Source of the DNA: Virgisporangium aliadipatigenens
GTDB taxonomy: Bacteria > Actinomycetota > Actinomycetes > Mycobacteriales > Micromonosporaceae
Assembly: GCF_016863615.1 (NCBI RefSeq)
Contig: NZ_BOPF01000002.1
Coordinates: 706,465-770,464, forward strand
Length of the DNA stretch: 64,000 nucleotides
Direction: 5' to 3'
The translations under genes were made by a program, and so were the position numbers. This document shows positions 8,409 to 17,379 of the stretch, piece by piece. The notes under the pieces are model-generated. The model made no database searches and was not told where the DNA came from. It worked only from the letters and a program-made list of their open reading frames with translations. Every line of letters begins with the position of its first letter. The first letter of the stretch is position 1.

Positions 8409-8445
8409 CATACGGTTGCGTATGGAAAACGTACGCTACCGTATG
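8409..8445. promoter_or_regulatory. Two TetR-type palindromic operators
   Basis: CATACGGTTGCGTATG at 8409-8424 and CGTACGCTACCGTATG at 8430-8445 both fit CRTACG-N4-CGTATG. Their centres are 21 bp apart, two helical turns, which suggests cooperative binding of two dimers. The sites cover the start of tetR itself and its TACGCT -10 box, and lie just upstream of the divergent SRPBCC gene. This supports autorepression and control of both transcripts (inference from position and symmetry). Confidence 0.75.
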
Positions 8446-9015
8446 GTCATGGCGGAACCCCGGACCCGACTCAGCGCGGAGAGCTGGGCCACAGCGGCCC
8501 TCGACGCGATCGGCGAGGGCGGCCTGGCGGCCGTCGCCGTGGAGCCCATCGCCGCCCGGCTGGGCGCCACCAAGGGCAGCTTCTACTGGCACTTCGCCAA
8601 CCGGGACGCGCTCGTCGCGGCCGCCCTCGCGCGGTGGGAGGAGCGGCACACCGGCCGCGTCATCGCCGAGGTCGAGGCCGCGGCGAGCGATCCGGCGCGG
8701 CGGCTGCGGTTGCTGTTCGCGGCGGTGACCGGGCACGCCCGGGCCGACGCCATCGAGCTGGCCCTCCTGGCGGCCGCCGACCACCCGCTCGTCGGCCCCG
8801 TCGTCGAACGGGTCGCCCGCCGCCGCATCGACTATCTCGTCGGCCTTTTCTCGGCGATCGGATTCCCGGCGGCCGAGGCGAAGCGGCGCGGCCTCTGGGC
8901 GTACAGCACCTACCTGGGAAACCTTCAGCTGGCCGGCCGGATGCCGGGGCTGCTGCCCGGGGGCAGGGCCGCCGACCGCTACCTGGACAGCATCATGGAC
9001 ACCATGCTGAGCTAG
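8443..9015 (+). CDS. TetR-family transcriptional repressor
   Basis: About 190 residues. The N-terminal helix-turn-helix reads AVAVEPIAARLGATKGSFYWHFANRDALV, the standard TetR recognition segment; the rest is the ligand-binding domain. Start at 8443 (or ATG 8449): a TACGCT -10 box ends 5 nt upstream and no Shine-Dalgarno is seen, so it is probably leaderless. Two palindromic operators overlap the start. The esterase gene follows within about 10 bp and an epoxide hydrolase overlaps that, so one autoregulated operon is likely. The ligand may be a substrate of those enzymes. Confidence 0.9.
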   Translation: MVMAEPRTRLSAESWATAALDAIGEGGLAAVAVEPIAARLGATKGSFYWHFANRDALVAAALARWEERHTGRVIAEVEAAASDPARRLRLLFAAVTGHARADAIELALLAAADHPLVGPVVERVARRRIDYLVGLFSAIGFPAAEAKRRGLWAYSTYLGNLQLAGRMPGLLPGGRAADRYLDSIMDTMLS

Positions 9016-9025
9016 GGCAATGCCT

Positions 9026-10054
9026 ATGCCGTGGAGTCACGAGTTTGCCGGCCGTCTCGACGAGCACACCATCGACAGCGCGCTCCTGCGCGACAACCCG
9101 CTGGGCGACCCGGCGCAGCGGCCGCTGTGGGTCTACGTCCCGCCGGGCTACGACGAGGAACCGCGGCGCCGCTACCCGAGCGTGTACGTGATCCAGGGCT
9201 ACACCGGGCACCTGGCCATGTGGCGAAACCGTTCGGCGTACCGGCAGCCGTTCCCGGAGACCGCCGACGCGCTCTTCGCCTCGGGGGACGCGCCGCCGTG
9301 CGTCGTGGTCTACGTGGACGCGTGGACCGCCTACGGCGGCAGCCAGTTCGTCGACTCGCCGGGGACCGGGAAGTACCACTCGTACCTCTGCGACGAGGTG
9401 GTGCCGTTCGTCGACGCGCGCTACCGGACCCTCGACGCGGCCGCGCACCGGGGGGTCAGCGGCAAGTCCTCGGGCGGCTTCGGCGCGCTCATCACCCCGA
9501 TGCTGCGCCCCGACCTGTTCGGCGGACTGGCCAGCCACGCCGGTGACAGCCTCTACGAGTACGCCTACCTGCACGAGTTCGCGCTCGCGACGCGTGCGCT
9601 GCGGGACCACTACGAGGGCTCGTACGAGAAGTTCTGGGCCGACTTCCGGTCCCGGCCGGCCTTCACCAAGGAGCACGACGGGACGCTGGTGATGGTGTAC
9701 GGCTGCGCGGCGGCGTTCTCGGCCGACGCGGACGGGACGGTGCGGCTGCCGTTCGACCCGGTGACCGGGCAGCTGGTGCCGCAGGCGTGGCAGCGGTGGC
9801 TGGACTGGGACCCGGTGCGCATGATCCCGAAGTACGCCGACGCGTTGCGCGGCCTCAAGGCGATCTACCTGGACGCGGGCAAGCGCGACGAGTGGTTCCT
9901 CGACCTGGGCCACGGCGCGGTCCGGGCCGAACTGGCGAAGATCGGCGTCACCGACGTGCACCACGAGCTGTTCGAGGGCACGCACATGGCCATCGACTAC
10001 CGCTACCCGATCGGCCTGCGGTACCTGGCCGAGCGACTCGCACCGGCGTCGTGA
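9026..10054 (+). CDS. Esterase-D/Ag85-type alpha/beta hydrolase
   Basis: 342 residues. The catalytic elements can be read: the nucleophile elbow GKSSGG, an Asp region DAGKRDEW and a terminal FEGTHMAID histidine. LWVYVPPGYDEEPRRRYPSVYVIQGYTGH is typical of the putative esterase family that also contains enterochelin esterases and antigen 85. No signal peptide is visible, so the enzyme is cytoplasmic. Start chosen at 9026 because AGGG lies 8 nt upstream; ATG 9020 is possible. Its stop overlaps the epoxide hydrolase start (GTGA), implying a joint pathway for ester or epoxide substrates. Confidence 0.82.
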   Translation: MPWSHEFAGRLDEHTIDSALLRDNPLGDPAQRPLWVYVPPGYDEEPRRRYPSVYVIQGYTGHLAMWRNRSAYRQPFPETADALFASGDAPPCVVVYVDAWTAYGGSQFVDSPGTGKYHSYLCDEVVPFVDARYRTLDAAAHRGVSGKSSGGFGALITPMLRPDLFGGLASHAGDSLYEYAYLHEFALATRALRDHYEGSYEKFWADFRSRPAFTKEHDGTLVMVYGCAAAFSADADGTVRLPFDPVTGQLVPQAWQRWLDWDPVRMIPKYADALRGLKAIYLDAGKRDEWFLDLGHGAVRAELAKIGVTDVHHELFEGTHMAIDYRYPIGLRYLAERLAPAS

Positions 10055-11205
10055 CGCTGCCGTTCGGACCGTCCGATGTGGACGATCTGCGCGTCCGGCT
10101 GGCCCGCACCCGGTGGCCGGACGAGCCCGCGGGCGCCGGAGACCGGTACGGCCTGCCGCTCGCCGACGCCCGCGACCTCGCCACGTACTGGGCGGAGGGC
10201 TTCGACTTCGACGCGTTCGCGCATCGGCTCGACGCGCTGCCGCACCACGCCGTGCAGATCGACGGGGCGACCGTCCACTGTGTACACGCGCGGTCGTCCC
10301 GGCCGGACGCCACCGCGCTGCTGCTGACGCACGGCTGGCCCGGTTCGATCCTGGAGTTCACCGGCCTGCTCGACGCGCTCACCGAGCCGGATGGGCCCGA
10401 CGTGCCGGCGTTCCACGTGGTGGTGCCGTCGATTCCGGGCTTCGGGCTGTCCGGCCCGACGCGGGACACCGGCTGGGGCACGGCGCGGATCGCGCGCGCG
10501 TTCGACGTTCTCATGAATCGGCTGGGCTACGACCGCTACGGCGCGCACGGCGGCGACTGGGGCGCCCTCATCACCCGGGAACTGGCCCTGATGGCGCCGC
10601 AGGCCCTGTCCGGCCAGCACCTGACGATGCTGCCGTGGGCCGTGGCGCGGCCCGGCGTCGAGGTGCCCGGCGCCGACCCGGAAACCGTCGCGGCGTCGGC
10701 CCGGCGCGCGGCGCTGGCCCGCCGCGACGAGCTGGGCTACGGCATCCAGCAGGGCACCCGGCCGATGACCCTCGCGTACGGCCTCACCGACTCGCCGGTC
10801 GGGCAGCTCGCGTGGATCGCGGAGAAGATCTACGCATGGAGCGACCCGGCGTGCCGGCCGGACCGGGACACGATCCTGGCCAACGTGAGCCTGTACTGGT
10901 TCACCCGCACGGCCGGCTCGTCGGCGCGGCTGTACCGCGAGTACTACCGCTCCACTGTGGACACTGCCGCGCGCGGGGAGGGACCGGCGCGCGGCCACGT
11001 GCGCACCGGCGTCTCGGTCTTCCCGCACGACACCTCGTTGCCCGTGCGGGAGCTGGCCGAACGCCTCGACCCGGTCGAACGCTGGACGGTGCACGAGCGC
11101 GGCGGCCACTTCCCCGGCTGGGAACAGCCCGACGAGTTGGTCGCGGAGCTGCGCGAGTTCCTCGGCAGGAGGGGAGCGGGACGGCAGCACACGGCCGAAA
11201 GGTGA
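10051..11205 (+). CDS. Epoxide hydrolase (EHN-type, microsomal/juvenile hormone EH-like)
   Basis: 384 residues. An N-terminal epoxide hydrolase lid segment (DVDDLRVRLARTRWPDEPAG, residues 9-28) leads into an alpha/beta hydrolase: HGWPG at 94-98 (oxyanion hole), GGDWG at 167-171 with nucleophile Asp169, and the C-terminal catalytic His in HERGGHFPGWEQPD. Members hydrolyse epoxides to diols through a covalent Asp ester. The GTG at 10051 overlaps the esterase stop by 4 bp. A close paralogue lies at 59659, in a different context. Confidence 0.9.
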   Translation: MTLPFGPSDVDDLRVRLARTRWPDEPAGAGDRYGLPLADARDLATYWAEGFDFDAFAHRLDALPHHAVQIDGATVHCVHARSSRPDATALLLTHGWPGSILEFTGLLDALTEPDGPDVPAFHVVVPSIPGFGLSGPTRDTGWGTARIARAFDVLMNRLGYDRYGAHGGDWGALITRELALMAPQALSGQHLTMLPWAVARPGVEVPGADPETVAASARRAALARRDELGYGIQQGTRPMTLAYGLTDSPVGQLAWIAEKIYAWSDPACRPDRDTILANVSLYWFTRTAGSSARLYREYYRSTVDTAARGEGPARGHVRTGVSVFPHDTSLPVRELAERLDPVERWTVHERGGHFPGWEQPDELVAELREFLGRRGAGRQHTAER

Positions 11206-11271
11206 CCTTCCGACCGTGTGCGCATCTGTACCCGTTGACACGTGCCGCACGGGGCATCGGTTCACGGGAAT

Positions 11272-14200
11272 CTATGGGCCGGCACACCTCACCCGGTCCC
11301 GCCCGTCCTGCTTGGCGACGTAGAGCGCGGCGTCGGCGCGGCCCAGCAGGTCCTCCGGCGCGTCCTGCCGGCGCGGCACCACGGCGGCGGCGCCGGCGCT
11401 GACCGTCACGATGCCCAGCTCGCTCGCCTCGTGCGGCAGGGCCAGCGCGGCGACGGCGGCGCGGGCCCGTTCGCCCAGCGCCGTCGCGCCCGCCCGGTCG
11501 GCGTCCGGCAGCACGATCGCGAACTCCTCGCCGCCGTAGCGGCACACCAGGTCCGTGGCGCTGCGGGTGCCGTGCGCCAGCGTCGCCGCGACCCGGCGCA
11601 GGCACTCGTCGCCGGCGACGTGGCCGTAGTGGTCGTTGTACCGCTTGAAGTGGTCCACGTCGAAGAGGACCAGCCCGAGCGGCTGGCCGCTGCGCAGCGC
11701 CCGGCTCCACTCCGACTCCAGCGTCCGGTTGAACCGGCGCCGGTTGGCCAGGCCGGTCAGCGCGTCCGTGCCGGAGAGCACCTCCAGTTGCCGGTTCGCG
11801 GCGGCGAGGGCCTCGGTGCGGTCGGCGACGCGTTCCTCCAGCGAACCGTAGAGGACGGCGTTGGCGAGCGAGACGATGAGCTGTCCGGTGATCAGCGTGA
11901 CGGCGTCGAGGCGGTCGGCGGTGAACGCGCCGCTGCCGTGCTCGTTCGCCAGCATCAGCACGGCACGCGTCTCGCCCTGGTGCAGCACCGGCACCACGAG
12001 CAGCGAACATCGACCGAGCCCGGCGACGTAGGCGTCCCGCGCGAAGCGGTCGTCCCGGGTGGCGTCCTCGACGAGCAGCGGCTCACGGGTACGTTCGGCG
12101 TACCGGAACGCCGTGATCGGCAACAGCCCGCGCCGCCCGGCGTCCTCGACCGGCAGCGCCTGCTCCCCGGCCGAACCGGGCGCGGCCTGCGCCAGCAGGA
12201 ACCACTCGCCGGTGTCGTCGTTGCGCAGCACCACCTGCACCCGCGTGGCGCCGGTGATGGCGGTCAGCTGCTCCACGATGGCGGTGTGCAGGCGTTCGAG
12301 GTTCGTCTCGGAGCTCAGTGCCTGCGAGGCGCGCAGGATGGCGAGCATGTCCAGCCGGTCGGCGTCCGCGTCGGACTCGTCGGCCGGTGCCGTGTGCCGT
12401 GGCGGCGGGGGCAGCTCGTGGCGCTCCTCCAGCCGGTGAACGGCCGCGTCGGCGCCCCACGTCCGGTAGCGGTCGCGCGCCTCGGCGAGCCAGCGCAGTC
12501 CGTGCCGGGGCAGGTCGTGCGCGAGGTGGAACAGGCCGAGGCGTTCGGCGATCAGCGCGTGGTGCCAGGGCCGGCCGCGCGGGCTCACCTCGCGCGCCGC
12601 CGCGTCGTACGCCGCCAGCGCCGCGGGGAAGTCGCCGGCGGCGTCGGCCCGTTCGGCGCGCACGAGGGCGGCCAGGTGGGCGACGTTCGCCGGGGCCTCG
12701 GCGGCGCGGGCGTCGAGCCACTCCAGGTGCCGGTCGAACTCCTCGGAAGGGCCGCCGCGCGCCAGTGCGAGGGCGCGCAGGAAGCGCAGCTGCACGTTCG
12801 GGTAGCCGGGGATGAAGGAGGCGAGTTCCCACGCACGGGCCGTGTGCGCGTCGAGGGCCGCGGGGTCGTCGAGGACCGCCGCCGCGATCGCGGCGCAGAT
12901 GTGCAGCATGCCGGTGGCGAGCGGGTTCCCGGCGACCTCGGACTCGGTGAAGCCACCGCCGTGCATCAGGGCGTCGGCCAGTTGCCGGTACCCGGCGGCG
13001 TACTGGACGTTGAGCCGGTTGGCGGTGCGGGTCGCCATCGCGACGGCCGCGTCGATCTCGGCGACGAACGCCTGCAGCGAATCGCCGCTGTCCAGCCGGG
13101 CCGGCAGCAGCGTCATGCTGGTGTTGCAGGCCATCTGCAGGTCGCCGCCGCGCAGCAGCCCCTCCCGGGCCAGGCGGGCCTGTCCGACGGTGTTCTCCAG
13201 CGGCTCCGCCCAGGGCTGCAGGTGCAGCGCGAACCGGTGGCGCAGCACCGACGTGTCCGGTTCGTAGCCGCGCGCCTCGGCCACCGCCAGCACGTGCCGG
13301 CCGACGGTGTAGCCGATGCGGTAGTCGTTCGAGGCGGCGGTCGCCATCGGGCCCACGATGGTCAGGTTGGCCGCCAGGCCGCCGGACGGGCCGTGCGCCA
13401 CCCACATGCGCTGGCTCTCCAGCACGATCCACGCCAGCGTCACCTTGTCCCCGACGAAGAACGCCGTGGGCAGCAGCCGGTTGAACAGCCGCTGGGTCGC
13501 GCGCACCCGCGGCGGCAGGTCCTCGGGACGGGCCAGGTCGGCGGCGAGGTCCAGGTGCGCGGCCCACTCGGCGAGTTCGGCGCGGCGGGCCGGCAGCGTG
13601 GCGGGGAAGTCGGGGCCGGGCACCGGGTGGCCGAGCCGGGCGATCAGGTCCAGGCCCAGGGCGATGGCCTCGGCGTGCGCGTTGCGCTGGGTCAGGCTGC
13701 CGATCTGGATGCCGGCCGCCGGTTCCAGCGTCACCGGGTCGGGGTCGCGGCGCACCAGCGAGGCGTAGACGGCGTCGGCCTCGTCGAGGCGGCCGAGCGC
13801 GTGCAGGGCGGCGTGGCGTTCGATGTCCAGGTCGATCAGCGCGGGGGTGTCCGGTGCGACGCCGAGCGTGTCCCACAGGGTCGCGGCGGCGCTCAGGTAC
13901 CGCTCGGCGGTGGCGTGGTTGCTGATCCGCCACGCGTTCGTCGCGGCCGTGCGGTACAGGGCGATGATCGCCAGCGTCTCCTCGGGCGAGGTGTCCCGCG
14001 GCGCGGCGGCGAGGTACTGCTCGGCGGCCTCCACCTGCCGGCCGGTGCGGCGGGCCAGCCGGCGGGCGAGGGCGAGGTGCAGGGCGGTGCGCCGGTCCGG
14101 GTCGAGGCTGGCGTAGGCCGCCTGGTGCACGCGGTCGTGCCGGAAGCGCACCCGGTCGCCGTCGGGTCCGGCATCGCGGTCGATGACGAGCAGGCCGTCC

Positions 14201-16158
14201 TCCAGCGGCGGGGTGAGCCGTTGCAGCACCGCGCCGGTGCCCGGCAGCAGGTCCGGGGCGGGGTCGCCGGCGGCCGCCGCGAGCACCTCCAGCCGCACGT
14301 CGCCGCCGAGGCAGGCCATCATCTGCAGCAGTTCGCGGGAGAGCTCGGGCAGCCGGTCGATGCGCTCGCGCAGCAGGTCGACGACGTCGCCGCGGGAGAC
14401 GACCCGGCGGATGGCCCGGTCGTCCCAGGTCCAGCCGTGCGCGCCGAGCACGAGGGCGTCCTCGTGGCGCAGCGTGTTGATCAGTTCGAGCGTGTCGTAC
14501 GGGTTGCCGGCGGTCCACTCCCGCACGGTGTCGGCGAGTGCGGCCGCCCGTTCGGCCGGCAGCCGCAGCAGCTCGGTGAGCAGGGCGCCGAGGCCGGTCG
14601 GCGGCAGGTTCGACAGGTGCAGCGGCGGCGGTGCGACCCCGAGGTGCCGCCACCGTTGCAGCATCGCCGTCAACGGGTGCGTCGGATCCGTGCCCGCCCC
14701 CCGGAACGCCCCCACCACCAGCAGCCCGGGCAGCGCCGACCCGGTCAGCACCGCGTCGACCAGCCCGAGCGTCGCCGGTTCGGCCCACTGGAGGTCGTCG
14801 ACGACCAGCACCACCGGCCGGACCGGGGAGACGACGACCCGCAGCACGTCGAGCAGCGCCTGCCGCAGCCGCACCTCCGCCTCCACCGGGTCGGTGGTGA
14901 CCGACGCGTGGCCGGCGCCGAGCAGCACCGCGAACTCCGGCAGCGCGCCGGTGACGAGCCCCGTGTTCGGCCCCAGCACGTCGAGCAGGTGCCGGCGGGT
15001 CGCGGCCAGGTCGGTCTCGGTCTCGGCGAGCAGGCGCCGGCCGAGCGCGCGGACGGCCTGCAGCCCGGCCCCCTCCGCGGCGTCCTGCCGGAACTGGTCG
15101 GACTTGCCGACCACGAACCACCCGTCGCGCGCAAGGACTTCCGGCCGCAACGCGTCCACCAGCGACGACTTCCCCACGCCCGGCGCGCCGGCGATCAACA
15201 CGGCCCGGGCCGCGCCCTCCGACGCCTGCGCGAACGCCGACCGCAGCTGGGCCACCTCCTTGTCCCGCCCGACCGGCCGGGACGGCGCCACCAGCCGCGG
15301 CGGGAAGTCCCAGGCGCCGAGCCGGAACCGCAGCCCCGGCCGCTCCTCGACGGCGGCGAGGTCCCGGGCCAGCCCCTCGGCGCTCTGGTAGCGGCGGTCA
15401 GGTTCCTTCTCCAGCAGCCGCGCGACGATGTCGGCCAGCGCCGGCGGCACGTCCGGTGCCAGTTCGGTCAGCGGCGGCGGGACCCGCACCAGGATGTCGC
15501 GCACCAGCCGCAGTTCGTCGTCGCCCTCGACCGGCGGCCGGCCGGCGACCAGCCAGAACAGGACGGCCCCGACGCCGTACAGGTCCGCGCGGTGGTCGAC
15601 CGGCTGGCCGGTGCGGCCGGTGCACTCCGGCGGCAGGAAGCCGAGCGTGTCGAGCGCGCCCCGGTGCACGGCGGCGCCGGGACGCCCCTCGGCGAACGTC
15701 GACGCCGAGTCGAAGTCGATCACCATCGGCCGCCGGTCTGCGCCCAGGACCAGGATCGACTCCGGGTTGAGGTACTTGTGCAGCACGCCGGCGTCGTGGA
15801 TCGCGCCGACGACCGTCACCAGCCGGCGGGCGAACCCGAGCACCAGCGACAGCTCCAGCCGCACGTGGCGCAGCTGCGGACCGGCGCAGCCGGCGAGCAG
15901 CACCTCGTCGGGGCCGGCGCCGGGCAGCAGCCGGGGGACGCCCGGCACCTCGGCGAGGCGTTCCAGCAGGGTGATCTCGGTGTGCCGGCGGGCCGCGGCG
16001 AGCGGGCCCCGGTACTCCTTGCGGACCAGCACGCCCTCGGGGCCCTCGTAGCGGGTGATCCGCTTGCGTTCGTCCTCGTGCAGCACCGTGCCGCGCCGCT
16101 CGTCGGCGGGCGATTCCCGCACCGGCACGGTCCCCACATCGGTCGTCTTCGGCAGCAC
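11272..16158 (-). CDS. Kinase-like/AAA-ATPase/GAF/diguanylate cyclase multidomain protein
   Basis: 1628 residues. (1) Protein-kinase fold about 25-280: Lys47 is kept, but the catalytic loop reads HKYLNPES (127-134), with Tyr129 in place of Asp, and the metal motif is DFD (148-150), so it is probably a pseudokinase. (2) AAA_16-type ATPase: Walker A GAPGVGKSS (324-332), Walker B VVLVVDDLQWAE. (3) About 500 residues of TPR-like helices. (4) GAF about 1250-1420. (5) GGDEF domain from 1461 with an intact GGEEF (1542-1546). The inhibitory RxxD site reads SATD, so the I-site Arg is lost. It probably makes c-di-GMP under control of the sensory part. The GTG at 16158 is the longest start and is uncertain. 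Confidence 0.9.
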   Translation of the reverse strand: MLPKTTDVGTVPVRESPADERRGTVLHEDERKRITRYEGPEGVLVRKEYRGPLAAARRHTEITLLERLAEVPGVPRLLPGAGPDEVLLAGCAGPQLRHVRLELSLVLGFARRLVTVVGAIHDAGVLHKYLNPESILVLGADRRPMVIDFDSASTFAEGRPGAAVHRGALDTLGFLPPECTGRTGQPVDHRADLYGVGAVLFWLVAGRPPVEGDDELRLVRDILVRVPPPLTELAPDVPPALADIVARLLEKEPDRRYQSAEGLARDLAAVEERPGLRFRLGAWDFPPRLVAPSRPVGRDKEVAQLRSAFAQASEGAARAVLIAGAPGVGKSSLVDALRPEVLARDGWFVVGKSDQFRQDAAEGAGLQAVRALGRRLLAETETDLAATRRHLLDVLGPNTGLVTGALPEFAVLLGAGHASVTTDPVEAEVRLRQALLDVLRVVVSPVRPVVLVVDDLQWAEPATLGLVDAVLTGSALPGLLVVGAFRGAGTDPTHPLTAMLQRWRHLGVAPPPLHLSNLPPTGLGALLTELLRLPAERAAALADTVREWTAGNPYDTLELINTLRHEDALVLGAHGWTWDDRAIRRVVSRGDVVDLLRERIDRLPELSRELLQMMACLGGDVRLEVLAAAAGDPAPDLLPGTGAVLQRLTPPLEDGLLVIDRDAGPDGDRVRFRHDRVHQAAYASLDPDRRTALHLALARRLARRTGRQVEAAEQYLAAAPRDTSPEETLAIIALYRTAATNAWRISNHATAERYLSAAATLWDTLGVAPDTPALIDLDIERHAALHALGRLDEADAVYASLVRRDPDPVTLEPAAGIQIGSLTQRNAHAEAIALGLDLIARLGHPVPGPDFPATLPARRAELAEWAAHLDLAADLARPEDLPPRVRATQRLFNRLLPTAFFVGDKVTLAWIVLESQRMWVAHGPSGGLAANLTIVGPMATAASNDYRIGYTVGRHVLAVAEARGYEPDTSVLRHRFALHLQPWAEPLENTVGQARLAREGLLRGGDLQMACNTSMTLLPARLDSGDSLQAFVAEIDAAVAMATRTANRLNVQYAAGYRQLADALMHGGGFTESEVAGNPLATGMLHICAAIAAAVLDDPAALDAHTARAWELASFIPGYPNVQLRFLRALALARGGPSEEFDRHLEWLDARAAEAPANVAHLAALVRAERADAAGDFPAALAAYDAAAREVSPRGRPWHHALIAERLGLFHLAHDLPRHGLRWLAEARDRYRTWGADAAVHRLEERHELPPPPRHTAPADESDADADRLDMLAILRASQALSSETNLERLHTAIVEQLTAITGATRVQVVLRNDDTGEWFLLAQAAPGSAGEQALPVEDAGRRGLLPITAFRYAERTREPLLVEDATRDDRFARDAYVAGLGRCSLLVVPVLHQGETRAVLMLANEHGSGAFTADRLDAVTLITGQLIVSLANAVLYGSLEERVADRTEALAAANRQLEVLSGTDALTGLANRRRFNRTLESEWSRALRSGQPLGLVLFDVDHFKRYNDHYGHVAGDECLRRVAATLAHGTRSATDLVCRYGGEEFAIVLPDADRAGATALGERARAAVAALALPHEASELGIVTVSAGAAAVVPRRQDAPEDLLGRADAALYVAKQDGRDRVRCAGP

Positions 16159-16237
16159 CCACCCCGGCCTGAGGCAAACGAGGCGCTAGACTGGTTCGGC
16201 AGATCTCTCGTTCTTCAGGTTGTTAGGGGAAAGTTCA

Positions 16238-16570
16238 ATGGCGGGTGGTAAGACCTCCAAGACCGCGCGCGCGTCAGTCGCAGCCGGTCAGCGTGGTGCA
16301 GCCGGTGGCGTCACCGTCCTGGGGGAGATGAAGTTCCTCATCCCGCTCAACCTGGGCAAGCACGTGTACGTCCGCAACATCTCCACCGGCCGCACCGAGC
16401 ACTGCGCGACCGACTCGGACAAGCTGGTCGAGCAGCTGCGCACGCTCGCCACGGCCGGCCACGCCGCCAAGCTCCGTGACGAGGTGAAGCTCCTCCAGCA
16501 GGCGCACCCGGACCACGGCTGGGACAAGGTCGAGGCGAAGCTCGTCTCCGAGGGCGTCTTCGCCGAGTGA
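16238..16570 (+). CDS. Small conserved-type hypothetical protein, coupled to cobF
   Basis: 110 residues, basic Ala/Gly-rich N-terminus (MAGGKTSKTARASVAAGQRG), then MKFLIPLNLGKHVYVRNISTGRTEHC and a helical C-terminus ending KVEAKLVSEGVFAE. I do not recognise the family. The ATG at 16238 is supported by GGGGAAA 6 nt upstream; an in-frame TTG at 16220 lacks one. The stop overlaps the cobF GTG by 4 bp (GTGA), so cobF translation depends on it. No signal peptide or membrane span; a cytoplasmic protein. Confidence 0.75.
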   Translation: MAGGKTSKTARASVAAGQRGAAGGVTVLGEMKFLIPLNLGKHVYVRNISTGRTEHCATDSDKLVEQLRTLATAGHAAKLRDEVKLLQQAHPDHGWDKVEAKLVSEGVFAE

Positions 16571-17379
16571 CCGAAGCGTCAGAGCGCGGCGTTCCCGACG
16601 GGGGCGCCGCGCTTTCTGGTGCCCGGAAACTGCTCGTCATCGGCATCGGTGCCGGTGACCCGGAGGACCTGACCCTGCGGGCCGTGCGCGCCATCGGCGA
16701 AGCCGACGTCTTCTTCCTGCTCGACAAGGGCGAGGCGAAGGAGAGCATGATCCGGCTGCGCCGGGAGATGCTGGCCGCGTACGCGAAGCCCGGCCACCGG
16801 GTCGCCGAGGGCGTCGATCCAGACCGGGACCGGCGGCCCGCGGACTATCCCGAGGCGGTCGCCGCGTGGCGGGCCCGGCGTGCGGAGATCACCGGCGACC
16901 TCATCAGGGGGCACCTGGCCGAGGGGGAGACCGGCGCGTTCCTCGTCTGGGGCGACCCGTCGCTCTACGACAGCACCCTCGGCGTGCTCGCCGATCTCGA
17001 CGTTCCGGTCGAGGTGACGGTGGTGGCGGGCATCAGCAGCGTCTCGTCGCTCGCCGCCCGGCACGGGATCGGGCTCAACCGGGTCGGCGGTGCCGTCGCG
17101 GTGACCACCGGCCGGCGGCTCTCCGAGGGGTGGCCGGACGGGGTGGACGACGTCGTGGTGATGCTGGACGCGCGGCAGGCGTTCGCGGGCGTTCCGGCGG
17201 AGGGCGTCGAGATCTACTGGGGCGCTTACCTGGGCACGCCCGACGAGCTGCTGGTCGCCGGCCCGCTCGCCGAGGTCGCGGGGGAGATCTCCCGCGTGCG
17301 CGCCGCGGCCCGCGCCCGGCACGGCTGGATCATGGACACCTACCTGCTAAGGCGGACAACCACGCCACCGCCGCGCTGA
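16567..17379 (+). CDS. cobF: Precorrin-6A synthase (deacetylating)
   Basis: 270 residues of the SAM-dependent tetrapyrrole methylase fold. Evidence: KLLVIGIGAGDPEDLTLRAV near the N-terminus (SAM-binding GxGxGD-type loop), FLVWGDPSLYDSTLGVL, VVAGISSVSSLAARHGIGLNRVGG and the C-terminal WIMDTYLLRR segment typical of CobF. The enzyme methylates C-1 of precorrin-5 and releases acetate in aerobic cobalamin synthesis. It starts with GTG, overlapping the upstream small gene. Its last 50 bp overlap the 3' end of convergent cobK, the next reductive step of the same pathway. Confidence 0.9.
   Translation: MTEASERGVPDGGAALSGARKLLVIGIGAGDPEDLTLRAVRAIGEADVFFLLDKGEAKESMIRLRREMLAAYAKPGHRVAEGVDPDRDRRPADYPEAVAAWRARRAEITGDLIRGHLAEGETGAFLVWGDPSLYDSTLGVLADLDVPVEVTVVAGISSVSSLAARHGIGLNRVGGAVAVTTGRRLSEGWPDGVDDVVVMLDARQAFAGVPAEGVEIYWGAYLGTPDELLVAGPLAEVAGEISRVRAAARARHGWIMDTYLLRRTTTPPPR

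Noticed and set aside
11242..16251. A 1669-codon open frame on the + strand
   Set aside because: It is the antisense shadow of the kinase-AAA-GGDEF gene. It is low-complexity Arg/Gly/Gln/Val-rich and has no domain, while the minus strand shows several intact domains.
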